Below, in pieces: positions 46,240 to 58,389 of a stretch of DNA of 64,000 bases. Positions within the stretch are counted from its first letter, which is position 1. Every line of letters starts with the position of its first letter. Source of the DNA: Annona cherimola (Eukaryota > Streptophyta > Magnoliopsida > Magnoliales > Annonaceae); NCBI GenBank assembly GCA_030490835.1, contig CM059972.1, positions 94,659,137-94,723,136 on the forward strand, read 5' to 3'. The position numbers and the translations under genes were made by a program. The notes below the pieces were generated by a model that made no database searches, was not told the DNA's origin, and worked only from the letters and a program-made list of their open reading frames with translations.

Positions 46240-46750
46240 GTTTGCCTATTTATGAGTTCTTTCTAAATTATGCGTTCAGCTTTTTAGTTAGTAGAACAAC
46301 ATGTAACAAGCTACCTAGAATATACATGATGCCTGTTGCTATAAATAAAATTTATTTGGGAGGGATTTGCATGAGTTCCTGCATGGTTTCAACATTATTC
46401 CAAGTATATTGATGTGATCCAGGATTAAAAAGGATTAGATTAAAAGGATTTCTTGTTTTAGAAATGATGAACTCGAGTTTTCATATTAATGGTATCAAAG
46501 ACTGGGAATGGATCTAGAGGTCATGAGTTCGACTTTCTAAGTACCGGTAGGTGAGCAGAGTCATCCCAAGTAAGGAAAAGGGCTACCATTGTGCCAATGC
46601 CACTAGATGGGATACTAGAGTAAGTCGCCGCGGACATCGGCCCTCAAAGGACTCGAGCTTTTTGTAGTAATATCTCTCAGGTGGTGCTTATGTTTTGGAC
46701 GGGATGAGAATTTGGAACTGAAGTATATTGAAAATGGAAAAATATATCTT
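46240..46750. repeat. Dispersed repeat shared with 59.2-59.4 kb
   Basis: 46290-46410 (AGAATATACATGATGCC, GGGAGGGATTTGCATGA, TGCATGGTTT) matches 59200-59320. 46695-46740 (GGGATGAGAATTTGGAACTG, TATATTGAAAATGGAAAA) matches 59345-59390. In this copy about 260 bp separate the two blocks, including TTAATGGTATCAAAGACTGG and GGTCATGAGTTCGACTTTC. These resemble a primer-binding or Pol III box sequence of an inserted retroelement. Confidence 0.5.
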
Positions 46751-47100
46751 AAGATTGAAAATTGTAGGTTGCTATTTTTTTTAGGGAAAGGTTCAAGTGC
46801 AAACGTTTTTACTTTTGCATAAAATGCAAATGAGGGTAAAAAGGTAATTTCATAGCATGAGAGTAGAATTGTGGATAAAGTGTGAGTATGGGTAGGTGAA
46901 ATAAATTACAGTACTTTAAGGTGCATGTATTTTTATGGTTATTCATATGATTTTAATAAATTACTATAAATGATGAGTAATCCATAACGTTAAATTGAAT
47001 TATATTCATTCCAAATTATAATCTGTAATGTAAGATTGAAATTATAAAATTAAGAATAGTTTTATTTAAAGAAATAAATTTGAACGACTGATATAATTTA
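46751..47100. other. Intergenic, no gene seen
   Basis: AT-rich, featureless. Confidence 0.4.
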
Positions 47101-47104
47101 GCTT

Positions 47105-47560
47105 GTTTGACCGTTGTTACAGATTTTACAGATTTTACGGATTTTACAGTTTTTATGAAATTCATGGAAATGATGTGTTCCACTGGTAATCTTATATTCA
47201 TTTTTCTAATGAAATAAATTTTACAGGTTATTCGAGTATCACGGATACAGCGCATATGCAATTGATAAATTTTATACATTTTACAAGTTTTATAGATTAT
47301 ATGATTTTGATACATATTCGTTTGATAAGATAAACCAGTTATACGGTTTTAACAGCTAAAATAAGATTGATGACATTTCATGTTCACCAATTAGATAGAC
47401 AATACAGATTTTACAAGAATTATGCAAAATCGTAAATTAATATATACATGATTTATGAATTTTATAGAGTAATCAATTTGTAATGTACTGATATAATGGA
47501 TTTGATGAATTTTATAGATTGTTCATAAAATTTATATGAAATATATTATCCATAAATGTA
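47105..47560. repeat. Decayed short tandem repeat (ATTTTACAG type)
   Basis: Starts with adjacent units AGATTTTAC / AGATTTTAC / GGATTTTAC / AGTTTTTATG near 47120-47155. It continues as scattered TTTTACAAG, TTTTATAGATT and TTTATGAATTTTATAGA units to about 47560. It gives a spurious KSVKSVKSV peptide on the minus strand. Likely an old minisatellite losing its register. Confidence 0.5.
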
Positions 47561-49640
47561 ATACGAAAGATACTAATAATATTAAATAATAAAATATAGA
47601 TTCTTATTAAATTTTAAATAAATCCAATAATTGAATCCTTTATCTAATTAATATATTTAATAAATCAATAATAATTATTTACACTTTTATTTACTGGAAA
47701 GGTAGAAATTTGTATATGTTATAAATTTTTATAATAGGCACGTATATTAATTATAGTTAGCATAAAACCCGTCCCCGTGCTTATTATGCACCTATTTTTT
47801 TAACACCATATTGTGACTAAAAATGAACAAATACTATAATACTTGTGTGATTATTTATAAGTATCATTGATTTTTATTATTTCTCATAAGAGGAATTTAA
47901 TTTGTAATAGGTGGTCTTAAAAAGTAAATTAATGAACGTTGTTACCTTTTTTGTGTCTCCTATGATTTACAATAATTTGTCATCTCGTACTATTAAACTT
48001 AGAATAAAATTGCACAAATTTTAAACAATTTACTTTGGTTGACTAGAAAAATTGTAAATTTTGAGACCATTATTTACTTTTTCATTCATTTACGATTTAC
48101 TTTTATTGAAAATGATTTACTTTGATTTATTTACTTTTTTGTTTAAATCATATAAAATTTACAATGACATAAAAGTGAATAAATGAACATAAAGTAAAGA
48201 ATAAATTAACGTCACAAATTTACAACAGAATAAAAGTAAATAAATGAAATAAATCAAAAAATAAATTAACGGCATAAATTTTATTTGTCACCTCGTACCA
48301 TTACCTCAAAAAGTAAAGAATTTGTATAAAAGTTAGGTGAGAATTTTATGTAATGTTGAATTTAAATTATTTATCACAAAAATAGTTATAATTTGCGATG
48401 ATAAATTTATTGTAATAATTCAGAAACTTTTTATAGCATCATTCTCCACATAATTAGTTTGAGATTTATATATTTAAATACATTATATAAATGTTCTTAT
48501 TGTATTTAATGTAAAATTTACGGTTTTAATTTTGCTATAGAAATGTTCTTCTTCAAATTAATTTAATATTTAGACTTAGAAATTTTGTAGAATAATTTTT
48601 CATCTAAAAATTTTAAAATTTAAATTCTAAATATATTATACAAGCGTTCTCCATATAATGATTTTAAAAATCATATCTTTAAATGAATAGTGTGAACTTT
48701 TCTATGTACTTATTTCAAATATTAAGTTTTTAAATTTCTTTTATAGTTGTGCTTCATTGTCCACAAGTTTGTTCTCTACATTTTCGCTATCAAGTTTATA
48801 ATTTAGGCCATGCTTGACAAGAAGATATATCTTCCTGTTTATTCTCTTTAATGCTGCTCTTGCATTTCTAAATGATGACTGTCTTTGCAACAAAATTCAG
48901 ATACGAAATATGTTGTTTGACTATATAGCTCTAATGTTTATAAATGTCTGCAGCAAATAAGACAAGCCAAGCAGTTCTACTAGAAAGGACTTTGATTTAA
49001 AAGCACGGCAACAGAACTGGAGAAAAAGAAGATATATCTGAGTTTTCATTTAGAAGAAAAGACTCTATGTAGCATTCAAAATTTATCGAGCGTTTATCTT
49101 AATCATCTGAATTTATTTGTTGCAATTTACTATCGCCCATCAAATTTCTGTTTTTATAATCATGTTTTTATAAAGTTGTAAAATATTTACTTTATTGTAT
49201 TTATTAAATCTGTTCATGTTGTTTAGTTGCTAAAGTTGCAGAAAGACAAAATCATTTATAAATAAAGATTAGTAAATTTGCATCCTAGGCTTACTTTGCT
49301 AGTAACACATGACAGCTATATGCCCCCTCCCTCCCCTGCTTACTGCAATTGTACGTGTAGAATAGAAACATTTATTGTCAACTAGAGGAAGTGAACACAA
49401 ATTGCTGACTGAATCTCAATGTTGATACAAAACAGCCGCTATATCCAAAACAATAATAAAGATAATGATTAAGTAGGTTAACTTCTGTTTTCTCATAAAA
49501 ATTTACAAAGTAAGGGGGAAGGCATCCAATTGAAAAAAGGGGAAATATAGCTCTTCACTAGCAAAAACAGAATTTTCTTTTCGATCAAATCATTCTATCA
49601 ACATATGCCTAAAACAGAGATCGATGTTATACATATAACC
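47561..49640. other. AT-rich intergenic with a loose inverted repeat
   Basis: Between about 47900 and 48310, ATTTATTTACTTTTT-type and AAAAGTAAATAAATG-type blocks face each other (for example near 48135 and 48232), and CGTACTATTA / GTACCATTACC recur. This could be a decayed fold-back element. The rest to 49640 shows no gene. Confidence 0.35.
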
Positions 49641-49649
49641 AAACAATAA

Positions 49650-49889
49650 TTACATCCTCTCGTTGTTTCTCCGTCCCCACCACTTTTTCTGTGCTTTCTC
49701 AGCGCTCCCATCCTCACTTCCAAGTTTCTGTCGAATCATTTTTGTCTCTCGTAAGCGCAGATTGTAATCCTTCTTCCATGCCTCAAACAATTGCTTTAAT
49801 CTCCTCAATTCTTGATCAGGATTCCAGCTTGCCTCTGCTTGCCCTGATTTCACCTCTACCAAGAACTTGGTATCTCCAGAGCACCTCCT
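49650..49889 (-). pseudogene. Probable terminal exon of a plant gene
   Basis: After the acceptor CTTGTTAG the minus-strand frame reads GDTKFLVEVKSGQ, then NPDQELRRLKQLFEAWKKDY, RLRETKMIRQKLG, and ends KKWWGRRNNERM with a TAA. The charged helical stretch with a basic WWGRR tail looks like a conserved protein C-terminus. I cannot name the family with confidence. No adjoining in-phase exon was found, so I treat it as a fragment, although a working gene with long introns is possible. Confidence 0.5.
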
Positions 49890-50289
49890 AACAAGCTAGC
49901 CATGAATAACTATAACGGGTACAGAGCATCAGTTACTTCTATGACAATAATCAGTTTAAAACTATTTCTAGAATACATCAATCTGCGCATGCATCCTACC
50001 AGGGGCAAATTCCAAGCCAATGTTGATGGCATTGCAACATTTTTAACCTTAAATCTTACCAAATTGTATCACTATGGAGGCCCCACGAGCATTTACAAAA
50101 TCTTTTCTAGCCACCTTGCTTTTCATATGCTTTTGTATAATCACGACAACACGATATCTCTATACAAGAACTTCAAATTCCCTCCTTATTTTTTCATCCC
50201 GAACAACTGCAAGAACACAATAAAGAAGCACTGTTTAAAAACACGTAGGAACTTGTTATCAAAGAAACAAAGATTTGACAGAGGTAATA

Positions 50290-50430
50290 CATGACTGCAA
50301 TGCCGCAATTCCTTTCTCAAGCTCCCTAAGATAAGATCGAGCCTTGTGCCCCCTGAAACAACTTTGGACCCGTAAAATGCAATGGAGTGTATGGTTTCTG
50401 GTATCCTCAAGCACTCCAATCTACACATCA
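50290..50430 (-). pseudogene. Possible internal exon near the 49.65-kb fragment
   Basis: After TTTGATGTGTAG the minus strand reads LECLRIPETIHSIAFYGSKV, then VSGGTRLDLILGSLRKELRH, protein-like in composition. Its end does not meet the 49.65-kb exon in a compatible phase with any good donor. It is therefore either separated from that exon by a lost exon or from another gene. Confidence 0.35.
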
Positions 50431-50974
50431 AAACACCTTCAGAAAGGTTAACTTCATAGCAACCGAAAAGGATGCTTTTCTTACTTGTCACTAGAAGCAT
50501 TAGGACTAATCACACAAATTATCCCAGAAAACATAAGTAAACACAATTATTATATTAAAGAAAACATGATAATGCCATTTGTTTGGATCCCTGGATTGTT
50601 ACAGGACTTCATTTTTTCAATTAGTTTCTGCCATTTCACTCTCCTAAAGATTGTTTCCTTGAACGTATCACAACTCAGAGCACACCAAGATGGGCAGTTG
50701 TGCAAGATATTTTTAGTTTTCTGGATTGTGCATGTAAAGCAATCCATACGCTGTCTACATGATTCCACCTGACGTGGTTTTTTAATTCACAAAGCTATCA
50801 GTGTTGAGTATTTTCTCAGCTTCTACAAGATTCTAGTAGTCTTCTTTCATTACAGGAAGGTCTGCCCATATCATGACATTCGAAGTTGGTGTAGCACTTG
50901 AGGATGCAAAATGGCAAGCTCCTGTTAATTATTATTGTTATTTTGAAAGGAAGAAGAGGAAAATAATCAAGTGG

Positions 50975-51305
50975 ACCAGTTTGTAATTACTGATGGATTT
51001 CAATTTTCCGGAGACCAGGAGACCCTTGGACAGAAATATTGCTTTGAGAACCTTGTTTGCTTTCAGAAATGTAGTTGAATTGCGCTTTCATGAGACCCTT
51101 GAACATAAGATTTGCTTTTAGAACCATGTTTGCTTTTGAAATGTAAATGTATTATCTTGCATTCAAGAGGACCAGTTTGTAAGTACTGATGCTTTGAGGA
51201 AACCCTTCAACAGAAGATTACTTTGAGAACCTTGTTTGCTTCCAAAATGTATATGCATTTTTGTGCTTATGAGCCCTTAAACAAAAGATTGCTTCGAGAA
51301 CCATC
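50975..51305. repeat. Irregular tandem repeat, about 75-100 bp units
   Basis: The block (G)ACCCTTGAACAGAAGATT-GCTTTGAGAACC, TTGTTTGCTT, AAATGTA recurs starting near 51020, 51090, 51200 and 51270. GGACCAGTTTGTAA(T/G)TACTGATG precedes the first and third units. The units are 80-90% alike by eye. Confidence 0.65.
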
Positions 51306-51739
51306 TGTCAGTCCTTTAAAAGGACCCATTGCCAACTGAATCTCACACATACGCAGTGCTGTGAAGGTCGGTGCTCAACCTCAGTTTTCAAAATTCAGCA
51401 AGTTAGTATTGTTTTGTTTCCACCCAATTTGAAGCTATGTATCACCTATGTTTTACTAAGAGTATTATGATGAAACATGAAAGTTACTTGGCTTTACACG
51501 TAAAACATGCTTCAATCAATGTGTAGACTAGATAATTCAAAGAAAACAAGTTTTGGACCTAAACAGAGAGATTGAAAAATACATTAAACTATAAAAATTT
51601 CACTGAACAAAAACTAATTAGCATCAAATAGTTAGGTCCGTGATAGGTGAAAATCAGTTTTTGTACTCAACTGTAGGTAGGTGTTAATTTGAGTGACCAA
51701 ATGTATGTTTAAAATTCTGTAAACTCAGGGCATGTATGA

Positions 51740-51972
51740 AGACATGTAAAAACCTTTCAAACAAAATTTTTCAATTTAAAACTTTTCGCTCTCTATAATT
51801 ATCTTATTTTTTAGTTATTTCTTTGCATCTTCTTATTTAACTACCATATTTTTCAATTATTTTTACACAACTATTTATATAACTAACTTATCTATGTTAA
51901 CTTTATTCTCTTTACTTTTCATCATTACCCTTATCACAGCACATTATTTTACTAATTCTCAAGTATACCCTT
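51740..51972. repeat. MITE family B, decayed copy
   Basis: The interior matches the copy at 12295 (AAAACTTTTCGCTCTCTATA, ACACAACTATTTATATAACT, CATTACCCTTATCACAGCAC). Both terminal repeats are lost. Confidence 0.55.
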
Positions 51973-53645
51973 AGCCAATTGATATTTTCTTATCAATGTT
52001 GACTTACGAATGAAAAAAAAGAACTATAGTTATATAATTTATACTTATATATATATATATGCATATATTTAAATAGATGTGGCCTATGCACATCTTCGCA
52101 TTCGATGAAACTTGTCATTTTAACTAAATAAATAATGCTAAATATAATAGGAGGTGTGAATTTTTTTTCATCATGCAAATATTAAAAATGAAAGGAATTA
52201 TATAAAACCGCTATAAGCAAGACTGGAAACAATATTTTTTATATTTATATAATTTATATTATTTATGCTTGTATTCGAACACTTGTTCGGCATGTTGAAA
52301 GCCGAAAAATCATATACTGTCGACCAAACAACGCAGCAACTACATCTAACTAAAAAAAGTATTTTTATTTTAAATTTTTTTATATATAAAGAACCTACCT
52401 GTATTTTCTTTTTTAAAAAATTTGAAAATTTTTGAAATTTATTTAGAAATTTAAGCTTTTTTGGAATTGGATGTTTGAGGGTTACGTTTTTGAAATTTGG
52501 CAATTTTGTAATTTGATTAATATCCACTCCTCATGCGTCTATTTTCAAAAATCCAAATAAAATACCACATAAACTCTAAAAATTATCAAATTTTACGGGA
52601 AGAAAATATAGATAGGGCCCACGTATATAAAAGAATATATTTTTTGGATGGATGCGGCTGCTATTTTTTCATCTAATCGCATAGGATCGCACGCCATGTT
52701 GAAATTATATTATAGATAGATTATATTATTTTCACTTATACCTATGTTTATATTTATATTGTTCACCTTTATATTTATTTGTTTTCTTCTTTATTTTATA
52801 CTAAAGGATTAAACTTTTTTGAATTATTGTTTTCACTTGCTTGATTTGTTGTTATTTTATATAAAATTTAGACTTAGTTACTTTTAATTCAAAAACTTAT
52901 TAACTTCAATTTCAACTTGAACCCAATTTACGAAAATAAGCTACAGTGTTTTACAAATATAGGGTTTAATTAGAGTTCTGACTAACCAAATTAAGTTTCA
53001 TAAACCAAATTAATGGTGGGATGGGATTTCTTTCTAGTATGGTGGGGTTTATTTGAAAAAATCAAAAGTCTTAGATCTAGCTTCTTTTGGCCTGGATGTC
53101 AAACTTCAGCCCGTTACTGTAATAGAACATTAATAAAAAGTAATTGACGCAAACTCTTGGAAGGTATTTGACTACAATATTATAAAGTGCATTCATGTAT
53201 GTATGTATGTATATAAATATATATGAGAAATATTCTTATGCAGGGAACTGCACCGTAAGTTACAGCGCGGTTGCCTCAAAATGAGCCCCATATGATCATA
53301 AAATTATAATATACTCCACCAATTATATTTAAAATTATCTATTCCATTACGATACCAATTTTCAACTCAATTGGATGTGTATGAACCCTATCCTAAAATA
53401 GTACAAATTCTATATAATAAAATAATTTAATATAAATAACAATTTTAAAGTTTTTTTTCAACATGTAAACTATTTTCTATATAATTTATATATGGATAAA
53501 TGATTGTATAAAGTATCAATATATTTAAATATATGTAATGCCCATTTTGGGCCAAGTGCACCGTAAAGGCAAATGCACAAGAACACACACATATATATAA
53601 ATGATCCTATTAACTCGGGCTAAGTAATGACTTACATAGCTCACA
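51973..53645. other. AT-rich intergenic
   Basis: No gene. A GTAT microsatellite lies at about 53195-53215. The stretch 53250-53590 has GCACCGTAA near both ends (AACTGCACCGTAAGTTACAG; AAGTGCACCGTAAAGGC), in the same orientation, which may mark another small element. Confidence 0.35.
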
Positions 53646-53649
53646 TAAA

Positions 53650-53945
53650 ATTTCTCATTAAATTTTTTTTTTTTGCTTTTTTCCTATAAACTTATTAATA
53701 TTGATGTTTTAACATATAAACTAAGTTTTACCATTTTTGGATATGTATATATTTTTTTTAGATTTTTAAAGATAAGGGTATATTAGCTATTTTCAACAAT
53801 TGAAAATGGTTAAAATACCCATGTATTTGAAAATTTCAAAACAGTACGTACACACCCAAAAATAGTAAAAATTAATTTATATATTAAATACGCTAAAGAT
53901 AAACAAGTGTATAAAAAAGCAAAAAAACTTTTTAAAACGAGTTTT
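53650..53945. repeat. MITE family A, copy 5
   Basis: Left arm AACTAAGTTTTACCATTTTT and GGATATGTATATATTTTTTT; right arm CCCAAAAATAGTAAAAATTA. The centre is AAGGGTATATTAGC / TTAAAATACCC. Confidence 0.65.
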
Positions 53946-53979
53946 TTGAGGTGGGCTAATCTTAGCCTGGACTAGGATT

Positions 53980-53986
53980 ATTTTTC

Positions 53987-54021
<35 letters not shown>

Positions 54022-54025
54022 TTGA
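53980..54025. repeat. (AT)n microsatellite
   Basis: Alternating AT for about 40 bp. Confidence 0.85.
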
Positions 54026-54300
54026 CTATAGTACAGTGAAAGTACTTTTGATTACATAAATTACAAAAGGGACAAAAGAATTAGACTATTAAATTTATCA
54101 TTAGTTATCTTTCAAATGTTTCAACAGCCAAATATATTTTGGAATGGAAACAAAGATGGAAAATTTATAGTTAAATCAGCTTAAAGATTGCTTCATAATC
54201 ATGGTCAACAGATAAATTCAAAAAACACTTTATTCCTCTATTGCCTGATCCAGAAGAGGTACACATGGACACAAAATAGTCAAAAGGAACAGAGTGCTAC

Positions 54301-55669
54301 CTTGCACCTTCATTTTGCCAATTGTCTTCTTGGGTTTTGGTGCAGCCGCTTCACTAATGAGCTCTGAAGATCTTTTCGCTAGAAGCTCTTCCTCTGACAG
54401 CGACAACACCCGCTGCAGACTATAGAGCCAAAAAATGGAATGGGAAGGGGAGGGAAAAAATACCAGGGATGAGAATCAGAGATATCATGTCTAAAAAAAG
54501 TATCAAAAGTAAGTTGACAGAGCTTCAAGGCATTCATACGACATGCAACCTATGGGAAAATTCACTAAGATTACATGCATGCTGAAACATTTAATCTAAT
54601 ACTGTGAAACACACCAGATCTGTACTAATGTGCTGTTTTTACAGCATTATTTTTATATCCTACTTCTCAGATGATAATATTTCAAGTTAACAAACTCTTT
54701 CCAGGACCATCCCCAAAGTCTTGTTCTTGTTCAGCAACAGTGGTCTAAGTAGACCCACCCAATGACTGATACAAGTCCACGAGGAAAAGGTAGCATGTAC
54801 TTTCTTGGTTGTCCCTCACTATATTACTTCCTACGATTTATTTATTTTTTGATAAGTTCCTTCCTACACTTAATAGAATAGTGATTACACAATCAAAGAA
54901 TCAGGACAAGATAAATGACCCACCCAAATGCATCTCTCAGAAGAGCACATTCATTCTTCAGAAAAAAAGGAGCCTCCACGCAACCTTTGGCCCATGAGTG
55001 AAGGCAAAGTCGAACACAAGCATCATAAGCAATCACAGCATGCCAAGGCCCGTGTCCACTGAATGAGACACGACACAAGACAGTTTAATAAACAAAAAGA
55101 AATGAAGGTCATAAAATTGAAGTATTTATTATTAGTTCCAAGAATGGAAGTTTTAGCACAAAACAAATGTCAACCAAAAAAAAATAAAAATTTACATATG
55201 CAAATATAAAACTCTAAATCAGAGCATACCATGCATGAAAAGTGGGAACCCAAACAGGCAGTGAACTAGAGGGTGCTGCACCATCAACACCAGCAGCAGT
55301 CCTGTTGAACATCATGAAGGTTACCTATCATGATGAGTTCAAAACATTGTAGTCCATGATGTCTGCATGTCTCACAACATACTTTAATCTTTTTTACGCC
55401 AAATCTTTAGTCATTCATTTTGACAAGGCTAATAAATGAGTAAAGAGTCAAGAATTAGAAAAATATGCACCTAACAGACTGGTGAGGTGGCCTGCTTGCC
55501 ATATTGTCATGCGGACCAGCCCTAGAAGGCATTCCTCTCAAGTCACGTGACTCATTTTGGGTAGAAGAATCACGTGTTTCTGCAGTCCATGGCCTAGCAG
55601 TATGGTGATTCAGAACGGGAACATGAAACCCTACGAATGACTTCAAGAAGGGAGAAGCCAATTCCACTA
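54301..55669 (-). pseudogene. Four-exon fragment of a conserved plant gene
   Basis: Four minus-strand exons, 55669-55471, 55301-55230, 55058-54924 and 54419-54301, all have GT-AG borders and compatible phases and give 175 codons without a stop. The peptide reads ELASPFLKSFVGFHVP, SRAGPHDNMASRPPHQSVR, LPVWVPTFHAW, HGPWHAVIAYDACVRLCLHS, ECALLRDAFG, then EEELLAKRSSEL and KPKKTIGKMKVQ. By recollection this matches the N-terminal half of a large plant-specific family of unknown function (Arabidopsis At4g24610/At5g65440 type). That family is far longer, and no later exon follows below 54301. Introns are kept, so it is a DNA-level copy or the stump of a disrupted gene. Confidence 0.7.
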
Positions 55670-55835
55670 CTGTATAAATTCAATAGCCAAATCAGTTACA
55701 AAATTCTCAACAACATCTAAGGATACAGGGACTCTTTTATACTATGTTCGATCACTGACCCAGCGCACATGTAACGGGCAGCTAGTCTCCTGCCTAGAGT
55801 TAGGGAGAGATGACGAGAAAGATAGTGTGAGATCA

Positions 55836-56285
55836 ACGGAGAGAGAGAGAGAGAGAGAGAGAGACGTAAAGGGGAGAAGAAGATGACTCCTACCTGGACT
55901 GCGGCCGGATCTCAGGCACGGTGGACGATCGCCGACGCGGGCGGAAGCGGCATCAGTAGGGACCGAAGATCGCCGACAATGAGATGCAAGAGAGAGAAAA
56001 GAGAGAGGGAGAGGAAAGGGAGGGATGAGGCTCGAAGGACAGGAGGGAGAGAACAGAGGGAGAGGGAAGAGGGAAAAACAGGAGGGAGAGGAGAGCGAGA
56101 GGGAAGAAGGAAAAATCGGAGGAAAACGGGAGGGAGAGAAGAGCGAGAGGGAGAGAAGACAGAGGGAAAAATGGGAGGGAAAACGGGAGGGAGAGAAGAA
56201 AGGGAGAGGGAAGATGGAAAAACGGGAGGGAAAACAGGAGGGAGAGAAGAGAGGGAGAGGGAAGGAGGGAGGGGGACTTCTCTAC
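55836..56285. repeat. Purine-rich minisatellite and GC-rich leader
   Basis: (GA)n at about 55836-55864. A GC-rich 90-bp stretch follows at 55894-55985, ending on the minus strand in a donor-like CCAG/GTAGGAG that could splice to the exon at 55669. Then come purine repeats such as GAGGGAAAAACGGGAGGGA with 30-45 bp units to 56280. The plus-strand ORFs here (Arg/Glu/Gly-rich) are repeat artefacts. The minus strand is C/T-rich, as in some plant 5' leaders. Confidence 0.6.
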
Positions 56286-56616
56286 ACGCGGGTAAAAAAA
56301 TTTCTATTCCACTTATGCCCTTCTAAATCTCAACCGCATATATCAAATGGACGACGGATTGACCATTTTCACGGTAAACAAATGTGCAAACATTTTCACC
56401 GAAACCGGACTCCTTTTTTTAAATAAGAAAAGTATTTTTGAGAAAATGGAAGAGTCTATCCCAGTATAATCTCGTCCTTGTTATGAACAACCCCATCGAG
56501 GGTATCCGTCTTCACATCAGTGATGGTGTTAGCACTAGCTATGGCCTTAGAATCTGCGCTGAGGGCGACTGGTGACGTCATCGACGTGGCTGAAACTGCG
56601 ATGAGAAGGAAGTCGA
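56286..56616. other. Spacer before the hAT-like element
   Basis: No gene. 56420-56495 (AGTATTTTTGAGAAAATGGA, then CTCGTCCTTGTTATGAACAA) resembles 59425-59495 in the same orientation. Confidence 0.4.
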
Positions 56617-56644
56617 GCGATGAGTAGGGGTGCAACTCGGGCTC

Positions 56645-56755
56645 ATGAAACTCGGGTTCACCTCGACCCTAACCCTAACCCTATTTGTAAATCTTCAACC
56701 CTAACCCTAACCCTAACCCTATTTGTAAAACCTCAACCCTAACCCTATTTTTGAA
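56645..56755. repeat. Telomere-like CCCTAA repeats in hAT subterminal zone
   Basis: Three short runs of AACCCTAACCCTAACCCT separated by ATTTGTAAATCTTC-type spacers. They are part of the subterminal repeat array, with matching GGGTTCGGGTT sequences at the other end, and are not a telomere. Confidence 0.7.
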
Positions 56756-57138
56756 ATTCGGGCTCGGGTTGAGTTTCGGGTTGAGTTTCGGATTGACATG
56801 TTACTATAAATATATATCCTACACTCATTTAATCACAAATCTATTGCTAAAAAAAATCTAAAATAACAATTTATTAGAAGAAAGCAAAAAAAATTTAAAT
56901 ACCATTTAAGAGTATTAAGAAGAAAAACCTGTTTTGGGCATTCTCTTCGCATTAAGTTGAATAGCAACCATATTTTGATGAATGTAGAAGTACAACCTTT
57001 GTCCGTCAGTTTTTAACATGCCCGATGTCAAGTATCACTGCATGTCAAGGATATCCCATTTATTCTCCCATGATGTCACTCTACCTAGACGATCACAAAA
57101 ATATTATAGTATTCATGTGTATCGCTACTTCGCATTAC

Positions 57139-57986
57139 CCTTTCATAGTCATCCAGCCAATTCTCTTCCTCGGAAGCAAACATCCATTTCTCCACCTTAT
57201 CCAAAACGTCCTTTCTGCTTAGAGCCTGCTCTTTAGCCTTTTTAATCTGATCATCCATACCAGCAAGAAGTTCAGACAGATCTATAGTTCCTGCAAATAA
57301 ACATGAAAAAAAAATTATGAGTTGAATATAGTCTTCAAGAGAAATGTTAAAGATCACCATCAGAGAAAGTAATGAAACATAACCACAGGCTTTTCTCAAG
57401 GGATTCGATACTCATACATGAAAGAAATTTTAAACATAAAAACTGGTTTCAGGAAGCAAAGCATTCTGTACACTTTAGTACAAATGGTAGTCCCCATTGT
57501 TCTATAGAAAATAAACGAAATTTATTTTTAAAAAATTTAAATAGACAGACAGACACACAGAAAGAGAGCATACAAACCAGAATCAATAAGGCTGAGAAGA
57601 ATCTGCCTTGCAGCCTCACTATCAACATCCATGTGGACTCCCCTGTAGATTTCTTCTACCTCTTTTTGCTTCTTGAAAACTAGTTCCTTCATCTTGCTAA
57701 CTTTCAGAACATTCAACCTCTGGACTTCAGCTTCAGTCTACTAGTAAAAAAGGAAAGGGAGAAAACGAGTCAAGCTACAATCAGAAGCAAAATTGTAAGC
57801 GTCAAGTTTTCAAAGAGGAGATAAGTTCACCTGCTCAATGACATCCATTGCAAGGAGGCCTTGCCCTGATATATCATCAGCTTTGACACACATTAAGCAT
57901 GCAACATGGTTGAAACGTTTTTGCTCTTCCACGGGGATATCCATCAGGTTCCATAATTCCACAAGTGTACCGCCTAGATCTTGAAG
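57139..57986 (-). pseudogene. Captured MAP65 gene fragment, three intact exons
   Basis: Exons 57986-57831 (156 bp), 57737-57578 (160 bp) and 57290-57139 (152 bp) have GT-AG borders and join in frame to 156 codons without a stop. The peptide reads LQDLGGTLVELWNLMDIPVE, TEAEVQRLNVLKVSKMKEL, FKKQKEVEEIYRG, then IDLSELLAGMDDQIKKAKEQ, LSRKDVLDKVEKWM and EEENWLDDYER. This is the central part of the plant MAP65/PRC1/Ase1 family, which bundles antiparallel microtubules. The N-terminal dimerisation region and most of the C-terminal microtubule-binding part are absent. Introns are retained, so capture was at DNA level. A chimeric transcript could encode a partial coiled-coil protein; whether it does is unknown. 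Confidence 0.88.
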
Positions 57987-58389
57987 CTACAGTGGAAAAT
58001 AAAGTGCATCAGTAGTGAACGAGTATGTAAACCTGATGCAGAGAATCCAATTTGCATTATCATTACTGGAAAATTCAGAAACATCAGATAGCCATTGAAA
58101 CAGACTAATAGAGCATATAAGACTTCAAACTTGAGCAACAGGGACCTAGAGATGAGAAAGGGCATGTAGGACTCCAGTTTCAACTCAGAGGAAGCGGTTC
58201 TTTACTAGATAAAGGATCACGCACTGCATCCGAAAGTGGTCCTCTATTAATGACTAAACCATCTACGAGATCCAGATATGAAGTTTGAAGCATGCAATGA
58301 TTTCTTTCCTGAAAGAATGTTATGCATTGAACATACCCTCATCCAAAATGTAGGCTTTATGCACATGGCACAAGGCGTGTTAAAAACTG

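Noticed and set aside
47016..47315. 99-codon minus-strand ORF with VKSVKSVKSV
   Set aside because: Produced by the decayed ATTTTACAG repeat; no coding signal.
55883..56426. Arg/Glu/Gly-rich plus-strand ORFs of 130-147 codons
   Set aside because: They are translations of a purine minisatellite in two frames, with no start context or homology.
56665..56755. Interstitial telomere (CCCTAA repeats)
   Set aside because: The runs are short, interrupted by regular spacers, and sit inside the subterminal repeats of the hAT-like element with related GGGTTCGGGTT sequences at its other end.
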